Part shown: positions 36,070-46,609 of the stretch, piece after piece | Layout of the letters: the number at the start of each line of letters is the position of its first letter | How positions within the stretch are numbered: the stretch's first letter is position 1 | Source: Cryptomeria japonica | Taxonomy: Eukaryota > Streptophyta > Pinopsida > Cupressales > Cupressaceae | DNA: 64,000 bases | Direction of reading: 5' to 3' | Assembly: GCF_030272615.1 (NCBI RefSeq) | Contig: NC_081406.1 | Span: 395,644,439-395,708,438 of the forward strand | Notes under the pieces: model-generated | What the model saw: the letters and a program-made list of their open reading frames with translations, nothing else | Told to the model about the DNA's origin: nothing | Database searches by the model: none | Translations under genes and position numbers: made by a program

Positions 36070-37198
36070 CTAATAAGATTCCTTCTCATTTTTCTCCTAT
36101 AGAAAGAAGACTGTTGGTTGAGAAAAGCTTAAATTTCTCATGGATTGCTGATTGTTTATTTTATACTAGACCTAGACAAGTCATGAGAAGGTGTGTCAGA
36201 GAAGATGAAACATATGATATCCTTCATGCATGTCATGATGAGCCATGTGGAGGACATTTTGCTGCTAAAAGAATAACAATTAAAATCCTTAGCACAGGAT
36301 ATTATTGGTCAGCTTTGTATAAAGATGCAACACAATATACTAGAAAATGTGATAGATGCCAGCGATGGGTAGGCCTACCAGATCTGATGAAACGCCATTA
36401 TATCCCCAGATATTGGTTGCACCATTTGACAAATGGGGATTGAATTTTGTTAGACCAATTGATCCTAATTCCAATGGGAAATCTTATATTCTAGTATGCA
36501 CTAATTATGTTACAAAATGGGTGGAAGCCAGGGTCATGACAAATGCAATAGATAATAAGGTAGTTGAATTCCTCTATGAGGAAATATTTACCAAATATGG
36601 AGTACCAAGAGAGATTGTTTCAGATCAAGGACCACAATTTACTTCCAAATTAATTTCAACATTGGTTAATGAGTATAATATCAGACACAGGAAGTCTACT
36701 CCATACCATCCACAAGCAAATGGTCAAGTGGAAGTTACAAACAGGGATTTAGAAGCTATTCTTACCAAGATAGTAGCTCTTCATAAGAAAGATTGGTCAA
36801 ATAGACTTCCTGGAGCCATTTGGGCATACAAAAAAATATGGAAGACAACAATTGGTTTTACACCTTTTGAAATGGTGTATGGAAAAATAGCAATAATGTC
36901 CATTGAGTTTGAGTATAATACTCTTATGACGGCTCTGCAGTTGAATATGACTCTCTTAGAAGCACAAAAAGACCGCATCATGCAATTGAATTCTTTGGAT
37001 GTGCTGAGAAAGATGGTTGTCCAGCATATAGAGCTTATTCAACATCAACGAGCTAAATGGCATGATAAGTATATAAAGGAGAGAAAATTTAAACCTGGCG
37101 ATTGGGCATTGTTATATGATTCTAGATATAAGGATACTATGGGGAAGATGCTAACAAGATGGTTGGGACCATATGAAATAGATAAAAAAAAATTATAA
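36070..37198 (+). pseudogene. G1 integrase
   Basis: Zinc-binding HHCC region (HDEPCGGHFAAKR, CDRCQR), then the core. The first catalytic aspartate is replaced (WGLNFV instead of WGLDFV), while VSDQGPQF and GQVEVTNRDLE keep the other two acidic residues. The C-terminal end has KWHDKYIKERKFKPGDWALLYDSR and WLGPYEI; no chromodomain is seen. A frameshift near 36,400 separates the zinc finger from the core. Confidence 0.85.
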
Positions 37199-38135
37199 AT
37201 GGAGGAGTTCGGTTGACAACAATAGACCCAGTCAGATTCAAACTTATGGTCAATGGTCATTGGCTACACCTTTATCACAAGCCTGCAACCAAAGAACACT
37301 TCCTGCAATAATTTGAAAACCAAGTGTAGACAATAGTTCCTGCAGCATCTGAAGAAGTTCCTGTAGCATTTGCAAAATTCCTACAACATCTAGAGAGGAC
37401 ATTCTGGATGCAGTTCCTGCAACTTTTGCAGGGGGCCTTCTTGGTCCTCAGTCTTAAATTCTTCATGCATGACTTCATAATAACTATTTCCATGTTTTAT
37501 GGAAACATCATTCTCTGATAATAATTTTCTCATCCACCTCATCCCATATCCTATCTTTGTCTATCACATCATTCATTTCACATCATCTCATATCATATTG
37601 TGAATAACTAATCATTTCATGCAGCATTAATTAGTAGGACTGCAGGGATGTGTATTATTTATTTTTCTTAATTATGCATTTATTATTTCATTATGATTAT
37701 TACCTATTTTGATTTGCATAATCCACGTACCCTTCCCTCTATCCTTTTTCACATGTGTGGACATGTGTCACCTTAAGCTGGGGGTGGGGGGGGTGTTTTA
37801 TGGTCCGATTTACAAGTTGTGTAATTATCTGTCCTTATTAATAATGCATTTTAATTTGCCTGATATCATTTTTGAATGAGACATCATGTGGCACGAGTGA
37901 GTAGTTCATCCTGCCACCATAGTTGATCAAAGGTACTAAAAAAGAAGTAAATTATTTTTGAGCATGAATTTTCAATTCTACAGGTTATTTCAGTCCTTCA
38001 TTTTTCTATGGTAATTGTTTTAAAAGATGAGTTATCCATATGGGAGGATCCCCTATCCATCATGAACCAATGGTTCATGATGCTTTGCTGCAGGACGTCC
38101 AGTGTGAACTCATATGTATGGGTGGATTGACTATA
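37199..38135 (+). other. G1 inter-frame region with a purine tract
   Basis: TTCCTGCA-type words recur at 37,310-37,430 and also appear in the LTR at about 29,620-29,670. A strong G-rich tract, CTGGGGGTGGGGGGGGTG, lies at 37,779-37,796 and looks like a polypurine tract although it is 3 kb from the 3' LTR. No gene. Confidence 0.6.
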
Positions 38136-39951
38136 CTCTAAAATTGATGGATTTCAATGAATAAATTGCCCATGAATTCATGCGCATATACAACAAAGGA
38201 GAGGCCTTTGTCAAAGGATTAAGTGTCATTTCCATAGAACATCTGATAGTTGAAGTTACTGGGTTGTCGCAAGAGGGAGAACTATTTCTTGAGTCAAAAG
38301 ATGCAAGAAGCGCTAGGGCAGAGTTTACTCACCAAGCAGATGGACCCCTAAGTGTGGACAAGCAGGGAACCAAACAGACATCTCTTCTACCAGAATGGCC
38401 CCAGGTTGCATTTTATGTGATGAAATATATTACCTGTGATGGTAGGTACTCAAATTTGCACTCAGTTCATTTTAAATTACTGAGTCATCTATGGCATGGT
38501 CGAAGATGAATGTTCTGAATTTCTTGTATCATCTTATTTCCATAAATGCAAAGGAAACACATAAGGGTGGTAATCATTATCTTAGTCATCATGGCTTGAT
38601 CAAATTTTTGGTAGAACATTCGCTCAAAGATGTCTCGTAGATGGAATGGGAAGAGTTTGAAGATATCCTGCAATTTAGGGAGGAAAATGTTCCTGATGCA
38701 GAAGAAATTGCAGCTCAAGAGGAAGATATCAGAAAACTCTCATCTCCTAGGGTTTTTGTAGCGAATGAACCTCCTATTGTCAAAGAAACCTTACATGTTG
38801 CAGAGGAAATGGTAATTGAGCCAAATATTGAGCAGCCCTCCACTCAGTCTCAAAATGGAGCGACATCTTATAGAAGGAAAGGAGAAGAAATAGAAATAAT
38901 TGATGCAGAGGAAGAGACCATACAATGGCCTCATGAAGAGCAAGTTTCTGCTGCAACTAAAAGGCGCAAGGTAAAGGGAAATTCTCCTGCAACAACACCT
39001 CCTGCAGTAATGTCTCATGCAGCCACTCAAGAAATGCATTTGAGAAAGAGTCAACGAGGTAAACAAAGAACTCAAGCAGCAAGAGATGTGATTGAAGTCA
39101 CTTTTGTGGAAACGTCAGAAGTAGGGCATGGAAGTCAAATAGAGATTCAACCACAAGAAGAACATGGAGTTGACAAACTATCAAATTTGGCACAAGTGGC
39201 GGAACAGTTTGAAGAACCAGGTGAAGAAATCTCATGCCCTCAGGTAACAGCTCATAGACTCCCTTCATCTCTCACTAGTTTATCCATTGCACTTATATTT
39301 TATAGATAGTGGGAGATAGAAAGGGCTAGGTTACAAGGAATTATTGATAACCAACAGAAAGAGATTGAAAAGAGAGACAATCAGATTATAGAATTGCAAA
39401 TAAAAGTAGACATAGTTGCCAACATGGTTCCTAAATTGATGTAGTGTAGGGCTCCTCTGAGAGTTTATGCTTTATATTTGAAGGAGTAGTATTTATGTTT
39501 CAATATAAATCACATTGTTAGGGATCTTAGTCCTTCTCTAGATACTCCTCAGGAATTTTATAATGTTTATCAAAACTCTCCTACAACTGTTAAGAATTTT
39601 TATGTGAATTTTATTTGCATAATTATGTTGTGCGTTCTAACAACAAATGGAATCCCTTACTATGCATTGATGCCATGGATACAAAATGAAATCAGTATGG
39701 GAACACAGGATAGAACATACAAAAATTTGGAGTTTGATTGCCCACTACCACTCAAATTTGAAGCCAAAAACCCACAGCATATGTATTATGACTGGAAGAA
39801 GTTGTTGGCTAGACCTGATGTCAAAAGCCAGGTTTTACCGTTGAGAGAGAAATCATTTCGGGAATATGAGCATTTGGTTGTAAATGAAAATCAAGCTGCA
39901 ATTGAATGTTTGGTTCAACGTTGGAATAATCTCCTAGAAGACCTAAAGTAG
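38135..39951 (+). pseudogene. G1 extra downstream frame (family C)
   Basis: The N-terminal part (38,135-38,640) encodes YTLKLMDFNE, GLSVISIEHLIVEVTGLS, and VAFYVMKYITCDGRYS followed by HFKLLSHL. This pattern is known from plant proteins annotated as putative transposon protein and found 3' of pol in Athila-like gypsy elements. The middle part (38,641-39,243) is acidic with a KRRKVKG basic patch. A likely 66-bp intron follows (GT at 39,244, AG at 39,309) and then a coiled coil (39,310-39,440). The last part ends at 39,951. Stops and at least one frameshift near 38,500 are present. It resembles families A and B in layout only. Confidence 0.65.
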
Positions 39952-40527
39952 GGTGAACCCCATTCACTACCTAATTATCATGCAGACACATAAAGAGCTC
40001 CCAAGTACATCCACTTGTGTAGGAAAAAAAGAAATAACTAGCTACCCTTGATATTTCATCCACCTATCCTTATGTGACCATTACTGGGATGTAGGGTTAC
40101 AAAAAAACCATATGAAGAGGCCACAGAGGAAGCTAGATGGACTAGGTTGGAAAAGATGAAGGGGTTTTATTGGAACTTGGCTACAGGAGGAACAAGACAA
40201 GGAACCATAGGTGATTTATGAGTCAGTGCCCAGATAAGAAATTTTCCTCTTCCTCAAGGATCAGCAAGACATTAAGTTGGGGGGCATGATGAGCTGAAAT
40301 AATAGATCTTTTGTTCCTCTAACTGATAAGCTTTTGCCATATTTTAAGTTGCCTATTGGGATAGTGTTTCAGTCATGTGATGTATTAAAGTTTAACTATG
40401 TGCATTTTGGATTATACCTAAACCCGTTAAATCCTATATTATTTTGACCTATTACTCCTATTTCCATGCGGATTATCATAGGTAATATCATGTGTAAATG
40501 TATAAGTGTTATGATTAATGAAAATAG

Positions 40528-40566
<39 letters not shown>

Positions 40567-40783
40567 CTTATATGTTCGATCTATTAATTGCAGGAATAAA
40601 TGAAATGATGCAAAACTGGTTATTGCAAGCCAGATGTTGAATCACGTCATAAAAGTAGTTGGAGACATTCAAGGGCAGTTAAATATTCAAAATAGAAAAG
40701 AGGATGGTGTGCATAAGAACCGACAAAGGAATAGCAAGGCCCTACCAGATTCATTTATGTTTCTCTTCAGCAAGCATCAATCT
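39952..40783 (+). other. G1 3' noncoding region, second purine tract and TG microsatellite
   Basis: AAGTTGGGGGGCATGATGAG at 40,274-40,293 is a typical polypurine-type sequence of this element group. A (TG)n run lies at about 40,535-40,565. No gene visible. Confidence 0.65.
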
Positions 40784-41977
40784 TGTAACACCACCATGCT
40801 ATATTCTTGGTTGCGGTTTAGTTGAGTTCCACGTTTTCTATGGATTAACTTCTTCTATTAGCATTCATAAATATTTTCCACCTCATTTCATTGGTGTGAT
40901 CTAGATAGTAGGACGTTGTTATAGTTTTCTTATAAATAAAATCTTGCACCTCTTCTCATAGGTTAGAGACAGGGGTTAGAGAGAGGATTAGATAGCATTT
41001 TTAGAACTTCAAGCATTTCACATGTTGTATCGACTTTTGAAAACAATGAATAAAAGTGATGTTATTCTAAGTATATAAAATTTTCTTTGAAGTCTGGATA
41101 CACTCATCTAAGGGGGGCCACTTGGTGAGTACTCATGTGTGTTAGCGTTTCAAGCAGATCCGAAGCAAATATGAACTAACAATTATATGCAAATTTAAAT
41201 ACGAAAGATAAAGAAATAAAATAGGAAACAGATAACACAGAGATTTAACGTGGTTCACCCAAAATGGGTTACATCCACCATACACAGCCATCCACTCTTT
41301 CTTATTACCTAGAAAAAATAGTACATCCACCTCACAATGCATTAAGCATCCTAGCCACTTATAACATGCATTTTTAGGGCAACAAACAAAGTTGGCCTCT
41401 TTAGGGTTTTATTACAATTTCAGTTTTCATCAACAACAAAAAATGGCAAAAAAAATTTCTCAAGGGCTGCCACCCCCAGACCCTGGCGAGGATACATGCT
41501 GAGTGTACAATACTTTTCTGATCAGTCGCCACATATCAACAATGTGCGTTTGTTAGATTAAGTTTTCCTTTTTCTATAGTAGATGTTCTAGTGATTGACT
41601 GTTCCTACAGCCACTAGAACCAGATCTTGTGACTGTTCCTGCAGCCAAAGTGGATAGAGTAATTCATGTTTTCTAGCTCTGAACTTAGTTAGAAGTTATT
41701 TAATTAGAATCTTCTCTTAATGTTAAGCTTTCCTATAGCCATTCAATTTCTATGTTTACTCTTGTTTATTTCAAATAGATTTAGTTGTTGTAGTAGTGTA
41801 GAATAACTATCGCTGGAACTTAGTGCATATATAGTGCAATCCCATTTCAAGTAATATGTCCCTGGGTTGACAAGTAAATTAACTTTATTCATGGAGATAA
41901 TAACTACAAAGAATGAATGACCAATCCCTGGGTTGAGACTTTAGCTCTAGTTAGTGTTCCTATTGGCAAGACAGACA
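40784..41977 (+). repeat. 3' LTR of G1, interrupted by a small solo LTR
   Basis: From TGTAACACC to AGACAGACA. Without the insertion (41,140-41,541 plus one duplicate) it is about 787 bp, close to the 5' LTR without its 72-bp duplication (778 bp). The two LTRs differ at scattered sites, indicating an old insertion. Confidence 0.8.
41140..41541 (+). mobile_element. Solo LTR, 402 bp, in the G1 3' LTR
   Basis: Begins TGTTAGCG, ends ATATCAACA, and is flanked by ATGTG on both sides (41,135-41,139 and 41,542-41,546). The other G1 LTR shows the empty site. It contains TTTAACGTGGTTCACCC, a sequence typical of plant copia LTRs. No coding capacity. Confidence 0.85.
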
Positions 41978-42973
41978 ATATCTACTTAATTTCTGAAAGA
42001 GGAATCAACACTAATGGTAGGTACAAACCCATCCTTGGTCTTTTCCTCCACATTTCCATTATATTTTTTTGCCACATATTTTGCATCTTCTTCTTTTCCA
42101 CATTAATATCAATCTTTTTCTCTAGACCATTCTTCCCATTTCTTCCTCTACAGAATTTGGCAATATGTTTAAATTTATTTATAGTTTTAGCATATCGGAC
42201 CTTGATCTGAACCATTTCCATTTATATTTTCATTCCTTTTGAAATTGCACCTACACTCAATAGCCTTGTGTCCATACACATTTCAAGAATAGCAATATCC
42301 ATTGAAAGATTGTTCATTTCTACCATAATTGGTATTACCATATACATTCCAATTCATCCTACTTCTGCATTCATTTTTCTTATGTCCAAACTTATTACAG
42401 TTGTAAGATTGACCATTAAACGATTGAGATGTGATCTAACTTCTACATTCACTAGCTCTATGTCTAAACCTATTACTTGAAAAAAATTACCATTGAAGGT
42501 TGATGAGTACTTGGTTTGAGCAGGAGGAGTCATTCTAAAACTCTTCTTGTTCTAGACTTGATTTAAACCTTATTGTTAATCAATTCATCCTTGACCTTTT
42601 CCTTTCCTTTATCTTCTTTCCTTGGAACTTTAGAACTTTCACCTTCATCAAAACCAAGTCCATTCTTGTGTTTGTTATGTTTATGAGAACTCAAAATCAC
42701 ATTGAGTACTTCACTACCACCTTTATGCTTCAATTCTTTCTCAATCTACTCTTTTGCATCCTCCAATTCCTTCTTCAGCATGGACACTTCCTTTCCAAGT
42801 ATGATACATTCTTTAGTCTTGAAGTTTATCTTTTTTTCTAGATCATCCATAGTATTTATTCCTTCATCAAGTAGCTTTCTTAGATAGGAAATATTTTCTT
42901 TTTCTTTCTTACATTTCTTTTTACTTTCATCTAGACCCACTAGAGCATATCTCATTTCTCCTTCCATATTAAC

Positions 42974-43000
<27 letters not shown>
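41978..43000 (-). pseudogene. Element X gag with coiled coil and zinc knuckles
   Basis: The minus strand encodes a Lys/Glu-rich coiled coil (42,746-42,970, MEGEMRYALVGLDESKKKC onward) and then tandem CCHC-like zinc knuckles between 42,480 and 42,260, for example CNKFGHKKNEC and GHKAIECR, with some cysteines lost. This fits a copia Gag protein. The frame is broken by stops and the G1 insertion at 41,978. No protease, integrase or RT of X is found between here and its coiled-coil frame at 29,140. Confidence 0.6.
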
Positions 43001-43004
<4 letters not shown>

Positions 43005-43029
43005 TTTAGGTCAAAGGCTAGGGAGCTCA

Positions 43030-44119
43030 CTGCTTCGAAAGATGGCTTGCAATATAAGGCACACAACCTTAGGGAAATATACTATAATTACTTTCACACA
43101 CTGAAGATCACTTCTTCAAGGCAAGATACAATTTTAGTACAATAATATCAATGAGGTTGAACCATAAAAAAACATCTATCAAAATTTTGCTAACAGCTCA
43201 CAATTCAGTAAACATCAGAAACTAACTTCATCACAACTCTGATGAACATCTGTACCTTTTCACCATTTCATAATTAATCACAAAATATAATCTTTCTCTA
43301 TATTTTATCCACACAATTAATATAACCTTTATATACTATCTACAACCTCAATAACATCTATTAGGTTGACCTAATAGGATATAACATGTTCATACATAAA
43401 TACACTCTCCAACTCAAATGCGGAAGGAAAATGAAATGTGTCAAGACACACTATGTAAAAACACCTTTTGGATACTCCCAATATATCTCTCATGCACCCG
43501 CACAAACCAAAAACACATAATTCGGCATCAACAAATGAATTAACTCATGCCAATACAACAAACTTAAAATTCAATTTAGACCACCATCAAGATTTTTAGA
43601 TGACCAATGAAGAAACATAATACATCAAATAACTTGAATTAACCATCCACAACACTCCATCAACTGTAAGATGGGGAATGCAACACATTCATATATACCA
43701 TTGCACTGTAACTATATTAGCTAAAACTCAAACTTAATTAACTTCAACTGTAGATCACCTATCCTTTTGAAAAATGAGATATAATGAGATGTACATCTAG
43801 AAATATTGTTATCAAATCACATAACTATTTAATCTATGTCTGCCACATACTAGACCAAACTGTATGATAGATTGTTCACCAAAATAGACAAACATAACTA
43901 AAACATCATTTTGAGATACACAAAACACCAATAGATCTCTAGAAATATCATAAAACACCAAAATATGTTGCCACAAACATCCATACACCACATGTCTTAT
44001 GCACCAACTTACATTAACTTCTCATTTCACAACCAATTTTGAACATATAGAATGGCTAAGTATCCCTTCCAAACCAACAAGTTTGACATCAATGATAACC
44101 AGAACTAATATTTGCAACA
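43030..44119 (-). repeat. LTR of element X
   Basis: On the minus strand the LTR starts TGTTGCAAATATTAG right after AAGGGGGAGAT (44,120-44,130) and extends to about 43,030, before the gag coiled coil. It is collinear with 26,733-27,692. It contains AGCAGTGAGCTCC (about 43,030), shared with other copia LTRs in the window. An AT/AG microsatellite at 42,973-43,004 marks the LTR/gag junction. Confidence 0.65.
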
Positions 44120-44990
44120 ATCTCCCCCTTTGTCATTGATGGCAACACTTGTACCAATTCAACCACTTATCTCTCCAAATCTTCTCGCCCTTTGACATTA
44201 AGGACAAAGGGTGCCTATACAATAAAAATTGAATATTCTACACTGCTCCCCCTATCTATAATATCTCCTCAAACTTTAAAACCAAAAACTAGATCAACCA
44301 TATATATATAAATATATACATGGTCAAAATTTCCTTACCGGAATCCACCTAAGAATGTTGCTAGGTAGGGAATATAATTTCCTTATGAATTGCTTTTGAC
44401 TAAGCACAAGTATTGCTCCAATCAAGTCCCACAAAAATTAAAATGTTTAGTTGACTTTTAATATGCCCAACGAGATCTTCTGGCTCTTCACAACTAACCA
44501 AAATTGTTATTGACTTGCATAATGTTTGAGAGTCTTTCAGGATTTTTCACCATACTAGTGAGGTACATGTCTACTATATCTCTCAGTCTATAAAAATATT
44601 TCTTGATTTTCTCCTTCTTATTTTACTAGCCAATTCAACTTTGTGTATGTCATCTGTATTTACGTTCTCCCTTTTAGATTCACATTCTCGGTCATCTATA
44701 AGATCTTTGCTTCAAATATTCGTATTTGTTTGTGTATATCCTTTGTAGATTCAAGCCATTGGTGACAAAACTTATTTGATTACACTATCTATACTTTGCT
44801 CAAAAGTTGACACACCATCTTGCAACCGAGAATCTGTGGTTGTACACTTATTCACCAAATCCCTCAATCTCTTCTCCTCAATATTATTTCTAGAATTTTC
44901 CAAAATTCTTGTTTCTAGATTATAAGTGTATACAGTGAAATCGAAAGACAAAAATATTGTAAAATCAAATAAAGATCCAAACACGTAAAA
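44120..44990 (-). pseudogene. 3' end of another X copy (coiled-coil frame) upstream of the X LTR
   Basis: The minus-strand coding at 44,984-44,772 (LENSRNNIEEKRLRDLVNK) matches 28,100-27,960 and is followed by KIKKYFYRLRDIVDMYL near 44,600. It stands directly before the polypurine tract and LTR. So there is an X internal end, an LTR, and then an X internal start, a tandem arrangement sharing one LTR. Confidence 0.5.
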
Positions 44991-45204
44991 CTAGTTCTAC
45001 AATGAAATCCACCACACACCAATGAAGAACCTAAAAACATGCAAAACATAAAATATGAAATATTATATCATTCACATGCTCATTAGGGTTTGATCTCCAT
45101 TGTTTCCTATCTCCATTGATCATGATTTGATATTTTGGTTGCTCTCATAAGTGTGCACAAGAGCTCAATAAAGAACGGATTATGGTTGTAGATGCTTGAG
45201 TGAT

Positions 45205-45300
45205 TGATTTCTTATTAGCATTAGGATTCACATTCGCATTAGCATTAGGGTTCGCATTCACATTAGAATTAGGATTCACATTCACATTAGCATTAAGGAT
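45205..45300 (+). repeat. Minisatellite of CATTAGGATTCACATTC words
   Basis: Variants of GCATTAGGATTCACATTC and the shorter CATTAG are repeated in tandem about five to six times. The period is a multiple of 6 bp, so the translation is also repetitive. No independent gene support. Confidence 0.75.
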
Positions 45301-45443
45301 TGATAAGGATGAAAGGGTTTTATTTTATAGAGAGTGCTCTAGAAATGAAGAGATAGGATTAAGAGGTGGAAGGATAAATGGCCGGCTAGGATTAGAGGAT
45401 AGGTATAGAAAATAAGAAAATATTAGAGAGGTGGGAGTATCCA

Positions 45444-45553
45444 AAATGTAAAAACACCTTTTGGATACTCCCAATATATCTCTCATGCACCCGCACAAAC
45501 CAAAAACACATAATTCGGCATCAACAGATGAATTAACTCATGCCAATACAACA
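45444..45553 (+). repeat. Detached 105-110 bp copy of X LTR sequence
   Basis: Nearly identical to 43,454-43,563 (AACACCTTTTGGATACTCCC through CATGCCAATACAACA). It has no LTR ends, so it looks like a patch copied by repair rather than an insertion. Confidence 0.75.
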
Positions 45554-45555
45554 AG

Positions 45556-45921
45556 TGTCATGGAGGAAAAAATCTAATGAATTAATTAAATAAACAAAAG
45601 ATCTATCTAATTAATAGAAGAAGTGAGACCAAATAAATAAATAATTTTTTTATTTCATTTATGGAAAGGATAATTTAAATAAATACTTTTGTTATATCAG
45701 TAAATCGTATTTTATTAATTTATAAAAATATGTACATGTCAAAATTTCAAGCCCATATTTGCAAAATGGGCATTATTAATTAAATAGGGAAAGGCTAGAA
45801 GAGGATAAGAAAATTAATTAAATAAATAAATAATTATTTAATTAATAGAAGGCTTAGGATAAAATAATTAAATAAATAAAATATTTACTTAATTAATATA
45901 GGACAATTTTAGGTGTCTACA
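45556..45921 (-). repeat. Short Tat-type LTR, minus strand, 366 bp
   Basis: On the minus strand it runs from TGTAGACACCT to CCATGACA, preceded by the purine tract AAAGAGGGGCAAAA (45,922-45,935). The internal side (45,936-46,060) shares the CTCGAGGGGGCAT block with the other Tat-type elements. It contains many TTAATTAA words. It is the 3' end of a truncated element. Confidence 0.75.
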
Positions 45922-45935
45922 TTTTGCCCCTCTTT

Positions 45936-46600
45936 GAGACAATGCAAATTGTCACGTTGGCTCAAAAAAAATAAGATTAACTGATACAACATTTGCCCCA
46001 GTACAATAGTGGTATGCCCCCTCGAGAGATGGGGTGAAAAATTTAGAAAAATTGTATACAATCTCCTGATAAGAAAGAAAGGCTAGAAGGGAGAAGTATA
46101 AGGCAACAAGTTCAAGTAGGTGAAAATCTAGCTCAAAAGGGATCACAGGGTAGTGAAAAGGCATCAGGAGGTGAGAACAACCAATTAGGGTTCCACAACC
46201 TACATATAGAAGCCACGAGGAAAAACATCAGTATTTGCATCCTAGTCACTTAAGAGATTGGAGTGCAAAGCATCCAAGGAGCTTGAGTAGAGAAGTTAGA
46301 AGTTCTCAAGCTATGGTAGTCAGATTGCATAGGCCCAATCGAGTCCGATGCTTTGAGTGGCCAACGGACATGGGTGAGTTGGTATGTACCTCAAACTTGT
46401 TTATCAATTTTTCATTTATGATGCATTTATTAGCCTAGAAAGTCATACAAAACAAAAAATGAGATTATAGGTTTTTAGGGTTTTAGCACGTATAGATTAG
46501 GTTCATGCATTTATAGGATGCAATGGTGTGTATACGTAGGATAAATATTCTTGTATGCATGTAATAATGTATGTCGCTGTAATTTCTATGTATATGTATG
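45936..46600 (-). other. Internal remnant of the truncated Tat-type element and AT-rich sequence
   Basis: The first 120 bp are homologous to the region before the polypurine tract in the other Tat-type elements. Beyond about 46,100 I recognise nothing certain. Confidence 0.45.
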
Positions 46601-46609
46601 AGGTCATGT

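Larger units (their letters stand above)
29151..41977 (+). mobile_element. Gypsy element G1, Athila-like, with extra 3' frame
   Basis: A full LTR-to-LTR element containing gag, protease, RT, RNase H, integrase and a downstream frame of family C, all in plus orientation. It lies inside the minus-strand element X, whose gag ends at 41,978 and whose coiled-coil frame resumes at 29,140. No clear target duplication (TCTAT on the left, ATATC on the right), so one edge may be off or mutated. It contains two later insertions (30,643-32,321 and 41,140-41,541). It is inactive because of many stops. Confidence 0.85.

Noticed and set aside
29146-41982. Target site duplication of G1
   Set aside because: Flanks TCTAT and ATATC do not match, so none is claimed.
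45205-45300. CRISPR-like repeat array
   Set aside because: Units are short, contiguous and without unique spacers; it is a simple minisatellite.
45200-45415. Plus-strand repetitive frame (ALGFTFAL-type)
   Set aside because: Direct translation of the CATTAGGATTCACATTC minisatellite.
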